A stretch of 64,000 nucleotides of DNA from Ceratotherium simum simum (GCF_000283155.1 NW_004454166.1:9494662-9558661); one strand, 5' to 3'; counted from the stretch's first letter, positions 45,010 through 56,472 are shown. Numbers and translations are program-made. The notes: generated by a model not told the origin, from the sequence alone.

Positions 45010-45475
45010 AGCTGAAATCTGACAGTCCAGAGCACCAAGGTGCACAGTGTAAAGGGGGCATGAACAGCGTGGGGTGAAGAACATGAGGACGTGAGACCTC
45101 GGCCTCTACTGAAGGAAGAATAAAAGCATGTGCATGATGCAGGTGGCTCCGACCTGGAGAAGGACACTTTCCTGAGACTTTACAAAACTCCACTTACCAC
45201 AGATGGTAGAGAAGCTATGTGGCAGAAGGCACAGATGACAGCCACAGGGAGATGCGAGCAGTGAGGCAACAAGGAAGCAATGGAGCTGTCTTTACATTTG
45301 ATACCCAAATATTCATAGCATGAGCTGGTCCTTGTCAAGGAACAGACATGCACTGAGAAGGAGCAGGGGCAGTGGTGTGCTGGGGCTGCCATGTATCTGC
45401 TCACAAGAGCCAACTGTTAAGTTTTCAGAACTTTTGCTAACTGGTTGTTACACATGGTTATTAAATATTATTAAA
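45010..45475. other. No recognised feature
   Basis: Minus frames of 77-88 codons overlap without similarity. Confidence 0.4.
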
Positions 45476-45484
45476 AATTATATA

Positions 45485-45684
45485 GGGGCCGGCCCCGTGG
45501 CTTAGCAGTTAAGTGCGCACGCTCCGCTGCTGGCGGCCTGGGTTCGGATCCCGGACATGCACCAGTGCACCGCTTCTCTGGCCATGCTGAGGCCGTGTCC
45601 CACATACAGCAGCTAGAAAGATGTGCAGCTATGACATACAACTATCTAGTGGGGCTTTGGGGGGAAAAAAATAAATAAATAAAT
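45485..45684 (+). mobile_element. ERE SINE (ERE1-like)
   Basis: The body is complete with intact boxes and an AAATAAATAAAT tail. The TSD AATTATATA is at 45476-45484 and 45685-45693. Confidence 0.93.
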
Positions 45685-45693
45685 AATTATATA

Positions 45694-46479
45694 AACTTGC
45701 AATTAAGTAAATGATATTAAAAGCAATGATAATAAATACTCAAAACTCATCACTTCTATTTTACTATATTTTACTACTATCTATGCTCTCGAGGTTAGTT
45801 ATATCAATGATATCTGTATAAAAGAAATACTATATCATAGTGTGCTACTGCACATTTGTTCCCAAGCCCATGTTCAGTGACATCACATTTTAACTTGCAA
45901 TCAGCCATACAGTATTTACACCACAGAAATGGGCAAAGCTACAAATCACAATCCCCTCCCTGCCCTGGAGAGCTGGTTGTTAGACATTTACCAGCACACC
46001 ACTGACAAAGAGCCTCCCCACTGTTCCAATGCCTCCAAGGGAATGGGATTTTGTGAGACTTTGAGTCGTGCTGTGTTTAATGCTTAGGTTGTGTTTTCTC
46101 TGTTAATTAAATCTCTTTCCACAACTTTGTGTTAAGAATGCTTACAGGGCATTTCATGAGGCTAATGGTCCCAGGAGTACTGAAAGGGTACATTTCTGCA
46201 ATGACTCATACAATGTGGGGGGCTTCATGAAGTGTGCTGCTGGAATGAAGTTACGCAGAAAGACATCAAAAAAAGAAGATAAACTTAGAGCCTTTTCTTG
46301 TCCTCCTTAACCCTCAGAACATTCCTGCAAGTATTCAGTTAAATAAACAGTTATTCCATACTCACCACAGTCAAGGCCTCAGGCCAGAGGGAGAGAAGGA
46401 ATACACATAGTCCTATTCTTAGGAAACTTGCAGCATGGTGAGGGGAGCACTCTCTCTCACCATCACATTGAGGCCTATG
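45694..46479. other. No recognised feature
   Basis: AT-rich at first; a weak L2-like scrap may lie near 46335-46440. No coding signal. Confidence 0.4.
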
Positions 46480-46696
46480 CTGGCCTCCCTATTTTAAATT
46501 ATAGCTCCCCGCTCCCCAGCATTCCCAATCCCCCTTACTCTTTTTTCCCCCATAACCCTTGTCACTTTCTAAAATACTATATAATTTACTTATTTTTCAT
46601 GATTGGATTTACTGTCTTTCTTCCTCTTGTAGAATGTAAGCCCTCAGGGGCAAGGATTTTGGTTTGGTTTGTTTCAGTGCCTCGCATATAGTAGGC
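46480..46696 (-). mobile_element. L2 3' end
   Basis: CTTTCTAAAATACTATATAATTTACTTA, GAATGTAAGCCCTCAGGGGC and GTGCCTCGCATATAGTAGGCC with CATCAATAAATA are the antisense L2 3' end, cut by an ERE. Confidence 0.85.
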
Positions 46697-46705
46697 CATC
46701 AATAA

Positions 46706-46968
46706 ATATCTATATATATTTTTTTTTGGTGAGGAAGATCGGCCCTGAGCTAACATCTGCCAATCCTCCTCTTTTTTTTTTTTTTTTTTGCTGAGGAAGA
46801 CTGGCCTTGGGCTAACACCCATGCCCATCTTCCTCCACTTTATATGGGACGCCACAGCATGGCTTGACAAGCGGTGCATCGGTGCGCGCCCGGGATCCGA
46901 ACCGGCAAACCCTGGGCCGCCACAGCGGAGCGTGCACACTTAACCGCTTGCACCAGCAGGCCAGCTCC
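46706..46968 (-). mobile_element. ERE SINE (older type, two tail modules)
   Basis: Two GAGGAAGA modules are separated by a long T run, followed by the complement of CATATAAAGTGGAGG, the B box and the head end. The TSD CATCAATAA is at 46697-46705 and 46969-46977. It terminates an L2 3' end. Confidence 0.9.
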
Positions 46969-47014
46969 CATCAATAAGTATTTTTTGATATTTATACCTA
47001 ATATACTAGAAATA

Positions 47015-47150
47015 CAAATTCCAGTTTGTGCTCCCCCACTTACTATGTGACCCTGGGCAAGTCACTGTACCTCTCTGAGTTTCAGGTCCTCATACGTGAA
47101 CTACAAGATTTGGACAAGGCTACCTCTAAACTGGACGATGAAAAACTCAA
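47015..47150 (+). mobile_element. MIR SINE fragment
   Basis: TATGTGACCCTGGGCAAGTCACTGTACCTCTCTGAG is the MIR core, strongly conserved. Confidence 0.83.
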
Positions 47151-48079
47151 AATTCAATGAGTCTCTACTAGACATGCCATTGAAGGTATGTCTGCGACAT
47201 CCATAGCCACTTCTACAGGAAACTGTCTTTCTGCAGCCCCCAGCCCCCGACAGCCATGCTCTGAATTCCACCGTGCAGCCATCTGGCTTCCTCTAAACCC
47301 TTAACTCCTCTCTCCTGCCATACCAGCATGAGCACCTGACCCCAAGGCAGACAGAGGCTTACTATAAGGCCAAGGAGAGAGATCTGCCCAGAAAGACAAG
47401 ACTGCACCAACCTAATTCCACCCTTAAGAATTTAAATTGGGAAATACAGATAGAATCAGGCAGTATACAGACGCTTAAAGGTCACAAGGTTGAGACAAAC
47501 TGTAGAGGCCACAATTAGCCATAAATGAACCAAGTCAGAAGTCAGCAAAAACCACGAGGTAGAGAAAAGACACAGAGTATATAGAGAGGAAGATAGTTTT
47601 TAGCAAAAAGAGAAGTGTGCAGACACAGAGAAGCAGACCTAAGGGACGGTACGTGTGGCGTTTCTGGGGAAGTACTTTAGAGAAGATCCTTAAAGTCTGC
47701 TGCTGAGACCCTTAGAGGCGCTGGTCCACCCTCCACCTCCAGTGCCATACAGTTTGGCCCTATTTTGACTGCTGTTCTTCACTTTCCACGAGATGGTCTC
47801 CCCTTTGCCCCAAAGCCTTTCTCGGACTAGCGTGACCAAGTCTCTATGCATTGCAACCAAAAGAACCCAATTCAGAGACTGAGGGCAAGCCCCACAGACA
47901 GTCTGTGCTTGATTGAGTCTATGTCCTAGGAACTTGTCTCAATGGCTTGTGTGACTCTGCACCTGTTGACCTCCGATGGGGCACTGCTCAGAAATGAGGT
48001 GGACCTATTTCATACAATTTCCTTACAAGATCTAAACAAGGAATAAGATGGTTTGGGAATGCAACAGGAGGAAAGAGAA
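47151..48079. other. No recognised feature
   Basis: No coding signal and no named repeat. Confidence 0.4.
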
Positions 48080-48215
48080 TGAACGTTTATTTAGCTCCCA
48101 CTGCCTGCAGGGCACTATACTAAGTGTATGTCACTTCATCTTTGCTGCAACCCTATAAGGTAGGTATCACACCCATTTTGAGGTTTATTGATAAAATGGA
48201 GCTTTCAAGAAGTGA
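48080..48215 (-). mobile_element. MIR SINE, cut by an ERE
   Basis: GGGCACTATACTAAGTGTATG, GGTAGGTATCACACCCATTTTG and GATAAAATGGAGC are antisense MIR blocks. Confidence 0.72.
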
Positions 48216-48425
48216 TTTTTTTTTCAAGATTTTATTTATTTATTTTCCCCCAAAGACCCAGTAGATAGTTGTATGTCATAGCTGCACATCCTTTCAGTTG
48301 CTGTACGTGGGACACGGCCTCAGCATGGCTGCAGAAGCGGTGCATCGGTGCGCGCCCGGGATCCGAACCCAGGCCGCCAGCAGCTGAGCACGTGCACTTA
48401 ACTGCTAAGCCACGGGGCCGGCCCC
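48216..48425 (-). mobile_element. ERE SINE (ERE1-like)
   Basis: Poly-T and TTTATTTATTTTCCCCC are followed by a complete ERE1-like body with B box GGATCCGAACCC, ending CACGGGGCCGGCCCC. I could not see a clear TSD. It interrupts a MIR. Confidence 0.9.
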
Positions 48426-48874
48426 GGATGAATAACTCTTTAACATTAAGATGTCAGTGACATCCTAATGCCTTGCCTGCCTACATATCACCAACACAAG
48501 CCAGGATGGAAGTTTGAAAAAAATTAAATGAATCTGCATTATCATTCTGGAAATGAGATGACTTGATTTTCAGTGGTCCATGGGAACATCACCAACTCTC
48601 ATCCCCCTCTCATTTTTCCTCTCTTTGCCTTACTCGGCTACCTAACACTAAATCTACTCATGTCTCTGCCTGTGAGGTCAGCCTCCCAAATCAGTTCCCA
48701 CTTCTGATAGGAGCAGGAGGTATTATCAGTAGCCTGTGTTCCCTCCCTCAATCCTATGAGTTTAGAAATTAGTCATACTCCCAGATCCAAGATCTGGTGT
48801 CCTAGCCTCAAAACCACTGGGCTTCCAAGATCCCACCAACCAGAGACCTGCATCATTTAGGAATAATAATAATG
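48426..48874. other. No recognised feature
   Basis: No coding signal and no named repeat. Confidence 0.4.
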
Positions 48875-48947
48875 CAGGCTTTTAGGTTAGACAGACTTAG
48901 AGTTAAATTCCAACTCTGTCACTTGCCCTTGCACAGGGACACTGTAT
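48875..48947 (+). mobile_element. MIR SINE fragment
   Basis: GGTTAGACAGACTTAGAGTTAAATTCC and AACTCTGTCACTTGCCC are the MIR head; an LTR-like repeat follows directly. Confidence 0.65.
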
Positions 48948-49390
48948 TAGTCAGAATGGAATAAGCAACAGTGATAAAAACTTAGCAACCTAAGAAAATT
49001 TATTTCTCATCACAACACATGTCCAACACAGGTTAGTGGAAAGCAGTGCTCCATACAGCCACTCAAGGACCCAGGCTGAAGGAGGCTGTATCTTGTAATG
49101 TCACCATCACAACACATGGTCTTCAGGAACACTAAGACAGTAAAACAAGGCTAAAAGGTCAAGCTTGAATTTTTCACCATGCTATCATGGAAAAATGACA
49201 CAATTGCGCTTCTGTTTATGGTCCATTGGCTAGAACTGGTCACATGGCCCTAACTACCTGCAAGGGATGAGAAAAGCATACCCTTCCATATGCCCGGGAA
49301 GTGGAGAGAACTGGATATGGCTCAATAACTCTACTATAGCCAGTATCACAGTATGTGATTTGTAAGCTTCCATTAAGCTAGTGGAAGACC
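48948..49390 (+). mobile_element. Old interspersed repeat, LTR-like, family not assigned
   Basis: TGTATTAGTCAGAATGGAAT at the start, TTATTTCTCATCACAACAC, and CCATTGGCTAGAACTGGTCACATGGCC form a pattern shared by a mammalian MER repeat. It truncates a MIR on its left. Confidence 0.55.
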
Positions 49391-49739
49391 CTGTAGTTGG
49401 TGTAACTACTCATCAGAGGACTTCATCCCCGCTTCTCCCTCACCCTCAATGGCATCCACAGTGAACTGGCTTATGTCCAGGGCCCTTCTTCCTGGTCAGT
49501 CTTGCTTTACTTTCCTGCCTGTCCACCTCCAAGCTTGAGGCCTGCCCCGAGAAAAAATCTGTAAGACAGGAGGTTTCATGTCTTGTCCAGCTCTTGTCAG
49601 TTCTTCTTAAGACCAGTCTATCAATGTTTTTAGCAGTGAAGTCATTTTCAATCTTCAACTTCTTGGGGGCAAAGGGGCCAAACAATCCACAGTCACAATA
49701 AATTTACTGCTGAAGATACAATCACTCAGCTGTCTTAAG
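49391..49739. other. No recognised feature
   Basis: A 79-codon minus frame at 49446-49685 is lysine- and arginine-rich but shows no recognised similarity. Confidence 0.35.
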
Positions 49740-49865
49740 GAAGTGATCAAATATGCAGAAAAGGATTATGTACAAAGATGCTTATTGAAGCACTGTTTAT
49801 AAGACAAAAACACTGGGAAAAACCTAAATGTCCAGCAAAGGGGAAAGTGTATAAATATAAATCAT
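49740..49865 (+). mobile_element. Old L1 fragment
   Basis: ACAAAGATGCTTATTGAAGCACTG and AAACCTAAATGTCCAGCAAAGG are an L1 3' block. Sequence of unknown origin (49870-50230) separates it from the L1 at 50235. Confidence 0.7.
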
Positions 49866-49869
49866 CCAC

Positions 49870-50230
49870 TGATGGATATACTGGTTCTGTCTGCCAAGTT
49901 CATCAGGGTAAAAACAAAAGACAAACTCAGATTATTTATTGTGATGGAGTTAACTGGCAGCTTCCCCGTCACTGTGGGTCACAGTGTGACCTGCTCTCAT
50001 TTTGTCTGCCCTGCAATTATATTTTCCCAAGTGGATTTTACTGGGTCATTTTAGGGCCATTCTATAGAGAGCATCTCTATCGAGCAGCCTATACATAGTT
50101 GGACAGCCTTTGCCAGTGCATTGGTCCCCAATCTAATCAGCTGTGTTTACGGGAGCAGCTAGCTCTCCTTGCAAGTAAGGAAGGTTGTTCTGGTCTCTAA
50201 TGAATCCCCCTTCAGTCTGTCTAACTCAGT
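49870..50230. other. Unidentified insertion between two L1 pieces
   Basis: The flanks are both sense old L1, so this about 360-bp segment is probably an insertion. TGTGGGTCACAGTGTGACC is notable, but I cannot name the element. Confidence 0.35.
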
Positions 50231-50234
50231 GGAA

Positions 50235-50700
50235 TATTATGCAGTCTTTAAAAATGGTATTTAACAAAAGTTTTTAAAGAAATGGGGAAATATCCAGGAA
50301 ATACTATAAAGTTTAAAAATATTATAAAGTTTAACCTATAGTCTGACACATGCTACAACATGCATGAATTTTGAAGACATTATGCTAAGTGAAATAAGCC
50401 AGTCACAAAAGGGAAAATAATGTATGATTCCACTCATATAAGATACCTAGAGTGGTCAAAATCATAAAGACAGAAAGTAAAATGGTAGCTGCCCAGGGCT
50501 GGAGGGAGGGGGTAATGAAGAGTTATTATTTAATGGATCCATAATTTCAGTTTTGCAAAATGAAAAAAGTTCTGGAGATGGATGGTGGTGATGGTTACAC
50601 AGTAATGTGAATGTACTTAATACCACTGAACTGAACACTTAAAAATGGTTAAAATGATCAATTTTGTTATGTATATTTTACCACAATTTTAAAAACTGAA
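50235..50700 (+). mobile_element. Old L1 3' end
   Basis: GTGGAATATTATGCAGTCTTTAAAAATGG, GACATTATGCTAAGTGAAATAAGCC and GAATGTACTTAATACCACTGAAC run to an A-rich end before a GT microsatellite. Confidence 0.85.
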
Positions 50701-50718
50701 TCTATAGTATCATCTCAA

Positions 50719-50761
50719 GTGTGTGTGTGTGTGTGTGTGCGCGCGCGCGTGTGCGTGTGTG
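50719..50761. repeat. (GT)n(GC)n(GT)n compound microsatellite
   Basis: Alternating purine-pyrimidine over 43 bp with a GCGCGCGCG core at 50739-50749. It lies just after an L1 3' end. Confidence 0.95.
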
Positions 50762-50829
50762 CCTAGAGCTCTGCCTTTGGTAATGAGGAGAAGATGCTAC
50801 AGTTTCTTCCCAAATGTTCTTCCTTTAGC

Positions 50830-51058
50830 TAGTGCAAAGACTGGCAAACTACAATCCTCCAGCCAAATCTAGCCTCCCATTTGTTTTTGTAAACAAAGTT
50901 TTATCAGAACACAGTCTTGCCCATCATTTACCTATTATCTATGGCTGCTTTTGTGCTACAATGGCAGAGTTGAGTTGAGAGACAGTATTGCCCAGAAAGC
51001 CTAAAATATTTACTATCTGGCCTTTCACAGAAAAAGTTTGCTGACTCCTGCTTTAGTG
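50830..51058 (+). mobile_element. hAT-type non-autonomous DNA transposon relic
   Basis: GACTGGCAAACTACAATCC is near the start and AGTTTGCTGACTCCTGC near the end, with TTATCAGAACACAGTCTTGC and CCTAAAATATTTACTATCTGG between. This is a common mammalian MER element of the hAT superfamily. I am not sure of the exact family name. Confidence 0.8.
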
Positions 51059-51409
51059 CATTGAGGGCATACAGGTAGGCCAGAAGAATGATCAAAACTT
51101 TAGTGTGGGTTCCAAGTCCTATATTTCAAACCAACAGAGTCCACAGGCCTGGAGATTCCAGAGTTGATGTCTCTTCTCTATTCAATTGTTCTCTAACTTC
51201 TCAACAGGCTCAGAGCCTTCATTCTAGACTTGCAGGACACCCCATGAGGCTACCCTGGACCCTACAGGTGAAGGAGACAAAAGGAAAAGAGGCTCTCATG
51301 GTGGATCTGATTCGTTCTCTTCCTGGACTTGTATTGCCCAAGACCTTCTTCAGTTACCCACAATGTGGAATGTACTAGAAAGCAGGGGGAAAGGACATCA
51401 TGTCACATT

Positions 51410-51594
51410 TGCAAACACAGATATAGTTTAGAAATCTGGAAGGATGTGTACCAAAAAATTAACTGTGATATCTCTGAGTTGTGAGATTATGGATAATTTT
51501 TAAATTCTTCTCTACAAATTTTTATATTTTATGATTTGTTACAATGAGCATGCATTGCTTTTATAATCAGAAAATTAAGTTATTTTCATATTTT
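51410..51594 (+). mobile_element. Old L1 3' end
   Basis: GGAAGGATGTGTACCAAAAAATTAAC and CAATGAGCATGCATTGCTTTTATAATC are old L1 3' UTR blocks. An ERE follows. Confidence 0.72.
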
Positions 51595-51610
51595 AAAAAT
51601 TAGTAATGGA

Positions 51611-51898
51611 GGGCCGGCCCCGTGGCTTAGCGGTTAAGTGCGCGCGCTCCACTGTTGGCGGCCCGGGTTCGGATCCCGGGCGTGCACCCACGCACCGCTT
51701 CTCCGGCCATGCTGAGGCNNNNNNNNNNNNNNNNNNNNNNNNNNNNNNNNNNNNNNNNNNNNNNNNNNNNNNNNNNNNNNNNNNNNNNNNNNNNNNNNNN
51801 NNNNNNNNNNNNNNNNNNGAAGGATGTGCAGCTATGACATACAACTATCTACTGGGGCTTTGGGGGAAAAAATAAATAAATAAATAAAATTATTTAAA
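51611..51898 (+). mobile_element. ERE SINE (ERE1-like) with assembly gap
   Basis: Intact head and A/B boxes, then a 100-N gap, then GAAGGATGTGCAGC to the tail. Compared with sibling copies only about 22 bases should be missing. The TSD AAAAATTAGTAATGGA is exact over 16 bp at 51595-51610 and 51899-51914. Confidence 0.94.
51719..51818. other. Assembly gap (100 N)
   Basis: Exactly 100 N within the body of an ERE. Alignment by eye to other copies puts the true missing length near 22 bases, so local coordinates are probably inflated by about 78. Confidence 0.97.
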
Positions 51899-52224
51899 AA
51901 AAATTAGTAATGGAAATAAACAGGAGCATGGCAGGTTGAAACTCAGGGAGAATCACATGGGAAACATTTCAGCAGGGTCAGAAATCTGGGTAACAATTAG
52001 CCAATCTGCTTGTTTTCTTGACCTAAGCTCTTCCCAGAAAGAGCTGAAATCTGGCAAGCCCAATATTGTCGTGGCATGTTCAGCCACATGGCCCATAAAT
52101 TTCATCTGTGCTGGCATTCTCTGGTCTGCTGAGAACTCCTGTGCCCTCTAGGCCTTTAAAAGTAGCTTCTACGCTGCCACATACTTTTTTTCTCTTTTTA
52201 AAGGCCACAGACATTGGTTCTGCA

Positions 52225-52330
52225 GAGCTGAAAAAGTGAGACAGACCTGAGTCAGACATGGTCTCTGCTTCTTAGCTGAGCTTGGACCAGTTACTCTCCT
52301 TTATAAAAGGGAAGTAATCCCACCTTCAGG
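52225..52330 (+). mobile_element. MIR SINE fragment
   Basis: AGCTGAGCTTGGACCAGTTACTCTCCTTTATAAAAGG is a degraded MIR core. Confidence 0.55.
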
Positions 52331-52857
52331 AGGAGAAATTCTCCACTCCTCTGCCCACATACCTTCCTCCTCTCCTAACACTAACCTGAATTGTAGATGG
52401 TGACTAGGTGGGTTCAAAGCTCATGTAGACTGGCAGCCCTCCTCTCCTGTTCCTCCTTCCTGGGGGTAAGAGTGAACAAAGGAGCAGGGCCTTCTCCCAC
52501 ATGGAAGGAGGCAAAACCACTTTGCACTCATTCCTTTGATTACCTGTGAAGTAGCCGGTAACAGAGTGGTCACATCCTAAGATTTGGGTTTAAATTTAGG
52601 GAGAGGAAAAAAGACTTTAAAGACCTCGCCTTGCCTATATCACAAGGATTTGCACTAGGTTTTGGACACAAGCCTAGATATTTTCTTTATATTATAAAAT
52701 CAAGACATGTTTCTTACAAAATTTGAAACAATGTCACCTTAATCCATTAAACCCCACCAGTACTCCTTCCAATATCTACCTCACAGAACTATAGAGATGG
52801 GATAAAGCAGCTCATACAAACCTAGGTCCATAGTAGAAGCTTAGTATCGAGGAGCTT
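52331..52857. other. No recognised feature
   Basis: No coding signal and no named repeat. Confidence 0.4.
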
Positions 52858-52914
52858 TTTCTTTCTCCTCTTCCTCTTTCTCTTCTTCCTTCCTTCCTCC
52901 TCCTCTTCCTTCAT

Positions 52915-53115
52915 TCTGATCTTAGAACCCTTCCTCTAATCACCACAGCATTTATCACATTGAATTATAAACACCAAATTTACTAGACTTTGAGTACCTA
53001 GGAGGACTGAGCTGTATTTTTCTCATTCACCATTTAATTCCCAGAGCACAATGCCTGGTATAGAGTAGCTACTCATTTAATATGGGACAAACTTAAACAA
53101 TGAATATATGAAAAC
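52915..53115 (-). mobile_element. L2 3' end
   Basis: CACCACAGCATTTATCACATTG, TTTGAGTACCTAGGAGGACTGAG and CACAATGCCTGGTATAGAGTAGC are antisense L2 3' blocks. A pyrimidine-rich (CTT/TCC) tract at 52858-52916 precedes it. Confidence 0.75.
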
Positions 53116-53149
53116 ATAATGGCTTGTCACACTGACTCCCTAAACCTGT

Positions 53150-53520
53150 TCCTCCCATAGTATCTCCCATCCAAATTAATAGCAACTCAATCTTTCCAGT
53201 TGCTCGGGCCAAACATATAGTTATCCTAATGCCTCCCATTTTCTAATAATTCATACACAATCCACCAGCAAATCCAGTTGGCTCAAGTTATATCCAGAAT
53301 GCAACAATTCATCACTGCCTTCACTGCTACCATCACTGCTAGGGCCAACATCTTCCCTAGAGTCCATTTTCAGCACAACAGCTAAGGGATCCTTTAAAAA
53401 TGTTGGTCAGGTCAGCTTACTCCTCAGTTCAAAACATTTCAGTGGTTCCTCATTTCACAAAGATAAACTAAAGTTCAGTTCCAGAGTCCAAGCCTGAGAG
53501 CCAGCTTTCTAGGGCCACTC
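53150..53520 (-). mobile_element. L2 LINE (antisense)
   Basis: CAGTTGCTCGGGCCAAACATATAG, CCACCAGCAAATCCAGTTGGCTC, CAGAATGCAACAATTCATCAC and CAGTGGTTCCTCATTTCAC follow the antisense L2 order. Confidence 0.72.
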
Positions 53521-53568
53521 CTGATACCAATTGTCTTAGTCTGGCTTCCCCCTCAAAAGCAGAGCCTG

Positions 53569-53873
53569 GGGGCTGGCCCCGTGGCTTAGCAGTTAAGTGC
53601 GCACGCTCCGCTACTGGCGGCCCAGGGTTCAGATCCCGAGAGCGCACCGATGCACCGCTTGGACTCCGGCCATGCTGAGGCTGCGTCCCACATACAGCAA
53701 CTAGAAGGGTGTGCAACTATGACATACAGCTATCTACTGGGGCTTTGGGGGGAAAAAAAAAAAAGGAGGAGGATTGGCAATAGATGTTAGCTCAGGGCTG
53801 GTCTTCCTCAGCAAAAAGAGGAGGATTAGCATGGATGTTAGCTCAGGGCTGATCTTCCTCATAAAAAAAAACA
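53569..53873 (+). mobile_element. ERE SINE, composite type with two tail modules
   Basis: The head and the CAGCAACTAGAAGGGTGTGC segment are followed by two GGAGGATT(G/A)GC...CTTCCTC modules. The TSD AAAAGCAGAGCCTG is exact over 14 bp at 53555-53568 and 53874-53887. Confidence 0.93.
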
Positions 53874-53887
53874 AAAAGCAGAGCCTG

Positions 53888-54304
53888 ACACAAGAGCTGT
53901 CAGGGAGTGAGAGTGAGGAACTGGAGGGAAAGAAACAGAAAGGAAAAGCCAAAGTGTTATCAAGTTGGTCACCACTTGGAGGATCCGGACCTTAATCCTA
54001 CTAGCACCTTCTGAGGAGGCATATAGAATGTGACACACAAGAGAGGAATTGCCCAAGAGAGGAAGGTTGGGGTGGGAGTGGGGGAGCTTTATCCATCAGC
54101 TGCCACTCCCTGTTGTCAACGGTTACCCCATAGGGTGTTAAGGACTTCATACCTCCAGGCTGTATATTGTGAGTGCCAGACAGATTTCCATGGGAAATGG
54201 GGAGGTAGGGGGAGGCAGAAAGCAAGAGATGCTCAGTGCAGCTGAGGCCAAAAGCTGTCAGGTTACACCTGTGCAAAGTTGGTTGCCACAGCAATGGGAT
54301 AAAA
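53888..54304. other. No recognised feature
   Basis: Frames on both strands overlap. The 141-codon minus frame at 54001-54426 lacks similarity and runs into the hAT and L1 sequence. Confidence 0.4.
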
Positions 54305-54394
54305 AGTGGGCCACGTCTGCAAACATTTTCTGTAAAGGGCCAGATAGTAAATATTTTAAGCTTTTCAGGCCACATATGGTCTCTGTCACATATT
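54305..54394 (-). mobile_element. hAT-type DNA transposon relic, first half
   Basis: TTTTCTGTAAAGGGCCAGAT followed by AGTAAATATTTTAAGCTTTT matches the 3' part of the same repeat that stands in the opposite orientation at 50830-51058. It stops at the L1 TSD and resumes at 61344. Confidence 0.85.
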
Positions 54395-55097
54395 TTTTTT
54401 TTTTTTAATTTGGGTTTCCAATACATTCTTTTTCCATTTTATGGTTTTTATTGAGGTCACACTGGTTTATAACATTGTGTAAATTTCAGGTATACATCAT
54501 TATATTTCAGCTTCTGTATAGACTGCGTTGTGTTCACCACCAAAAGTCTAGTTTCCATCCCTCACCACACCTATGTACCCTTTACCCCTTTTGCCCTCCC
54601 CCAACCCCGTTCCCCTCTGGTAACTACCAATCTGTTCTCCTTATCTATGTGTTTGTTTATCTTCCACATATGAGTGAAATCATATGGTATTTGTCTTTCT
54701 CTGTCTGACTTATTTTGCTTTGCATAATACCCTGAAGGTCTACCCATGTTGTTGCAAGTGGCACGATTTCGTCTTTTTTATGGCTGAGTAGTATCCTATT
54801 GAATACATATACCACATCTTCTTGATCCATTCATCCGTTGATGAGTACTCGGGTTGCTTCCAAGTCTTGGCTATTGTGAATAATGCTGCAATGAACACGG
54901 GTTTCAGATATGGGCTAAGGGTTTTTGAATTAGCATTTTCATGTTCTTTGGATAAATACTCAGAAGTGGAATAGCTAGATCATATGGTATTTCTATTTTT
55001 AATTTTTTGAGCAATCTCCATACTGTTTTCCATGGTGGCTGCACCAGTTTGCATTCCCACCTGCAGTGTAGGAGGGTTCTCTTTTCTCCATATCCTA

Positions 55098-55652
55098 TCA
55101 CTTGTTATTTCTTGTCTTTTTAATAATAGCCATCCTGACAGATGTGAGGTGAAATGTCATTGCAGTTTTGATTTGCATTTCCCTAATAATTAGTGATGTT
55201 GAACATCTTTTCATGTGCCTGTTCGCCACCTGTATAGCTTCTTTGGAAAAATGTCTGTTCACATCCTCTGCCCATTTTTTGATCGAGTTGTTCATTTTTT
55301 TGTTGTTGAGTTGTTTCAGTTCCTTACATATTTTGGAAACTGACTCCTTATCTGATATATGATTTGCAAATATTTTCTCCCAGTTAGTGGGTTGTCTTTT
55401 TGTTTTGTTGATGGTTTCCTTTGCTGTGCAGAAGGTTTTTAGTTTGATGTAGTCCCGTTTGTTTGTTTTTTCTTTGTTTTCCCTTGCCTGAGGAGACATG
55501 GCATTCAAAAAGTTACTGCTAAGATTGATGTCAAACAGCATACTACCTATGTTTTTTTCTAAGAGTTTTACAGCTTCAAGTCTTATATTCAAGTCTTTAA
55601 TCCATTTTGAGTTAATATTTATGTATGGTATAAGATAAGGGTCTACTTTCAT
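55098..55652 (-). pseudogene. L1 ORF2 C-terminal region, longest open piece
   Basis: 184 codons matching the ORF2 C-terminal part: [26 protein letters not shown] followed by the [37 protein letters not shown] stretch recognised in L1 elements. The same block appears in the separate L1 3' end at 14207. It is a fragment of a dead element and not a host gene. Confidence 0.9.
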
Positions 55653-56244
55653 TCTTTTGCATGTGGCTGTCCAGTTTTCCCAACATCATTTATTGAAGAG
55701 ACTTTCATTTCTCCATTGTATGTTCTTGGTTCCTTTGTCGAAGATTAGCTGTCCATCGATGCGTGGTTTTATTTCTGGGCTCTCAATTCTCTTCCATTGA
55801 TCTGTGTTTCTGTTTTTCTGCCAATACCATGCTCTTTTGATTACTATAACTTTATACTATATTTTGAATTCAGAGAGTGTGATACCTCCAGCTTTGTTCT
55901 TTTTCCTCAGGATTGCTTTCGCTATTTAGGGTCTTTTGTCATTCCACATACATTTTAGGATTATTTGTTCTATTTCCATGGAAAATGTCATTAGGATTCT
56001 GATTGGGATTGCATTGAATTTGTAGATTGCTTTAGGTAATATGGACATTTTAACTATGTTTATTCTTCCAATCCATGACCATGGAATATCTTCCCATTTT
56101 TTATGTCGTCTTCAATTTCTTTAAATAATGTCTTATAGTTTTCAGTACATAGATCTTTCACCTCCTTGGTTAAATTTATTCATAGATATTTTATTCTTTT
56201 TGTCACAATTGTAAATGGGATTGTATTCTTGATTTCTCTTTCTG

Positions 56245-56472
56245 CTAGTTCATTGTTAGTGTATAGAAATACAACTGATTTTTGTATGTTGTGTACCCTG
56301 AAACTTTACTGTATTCATTTATTATTTCTAATAGGTTTTTGGTGAATTTTTCAGGGTTTTCTGTATATAGAATCATGTCATCTGCAAATAGTGATGGTTT
56401 TACATCTTCCTTTCCAATTTGGGTACCTTTTATTTCTTTTTCTTGCCTAACTGCTCTGGCTAAAACTTCCAA
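56245..56472 (-). pseudogene. L1 ORF2 reverse transcriptase catalytic segment
   Basis: The frame contains LFADDMILY, where FADD is the catalytic metal-binding motif of L1 reverse transcriptase. The downstream [15 protein letters not shown] block also matches. Frames break before and after, so the enzyme is not encoded. Confidence 0.88.

Noticed and set aside
55098..55652. 184-codon open frame as a possible gene
   Set aside because: It is L1 ORF2 C-terminal sequence inside a dead LINE with its own TSD and A tail.
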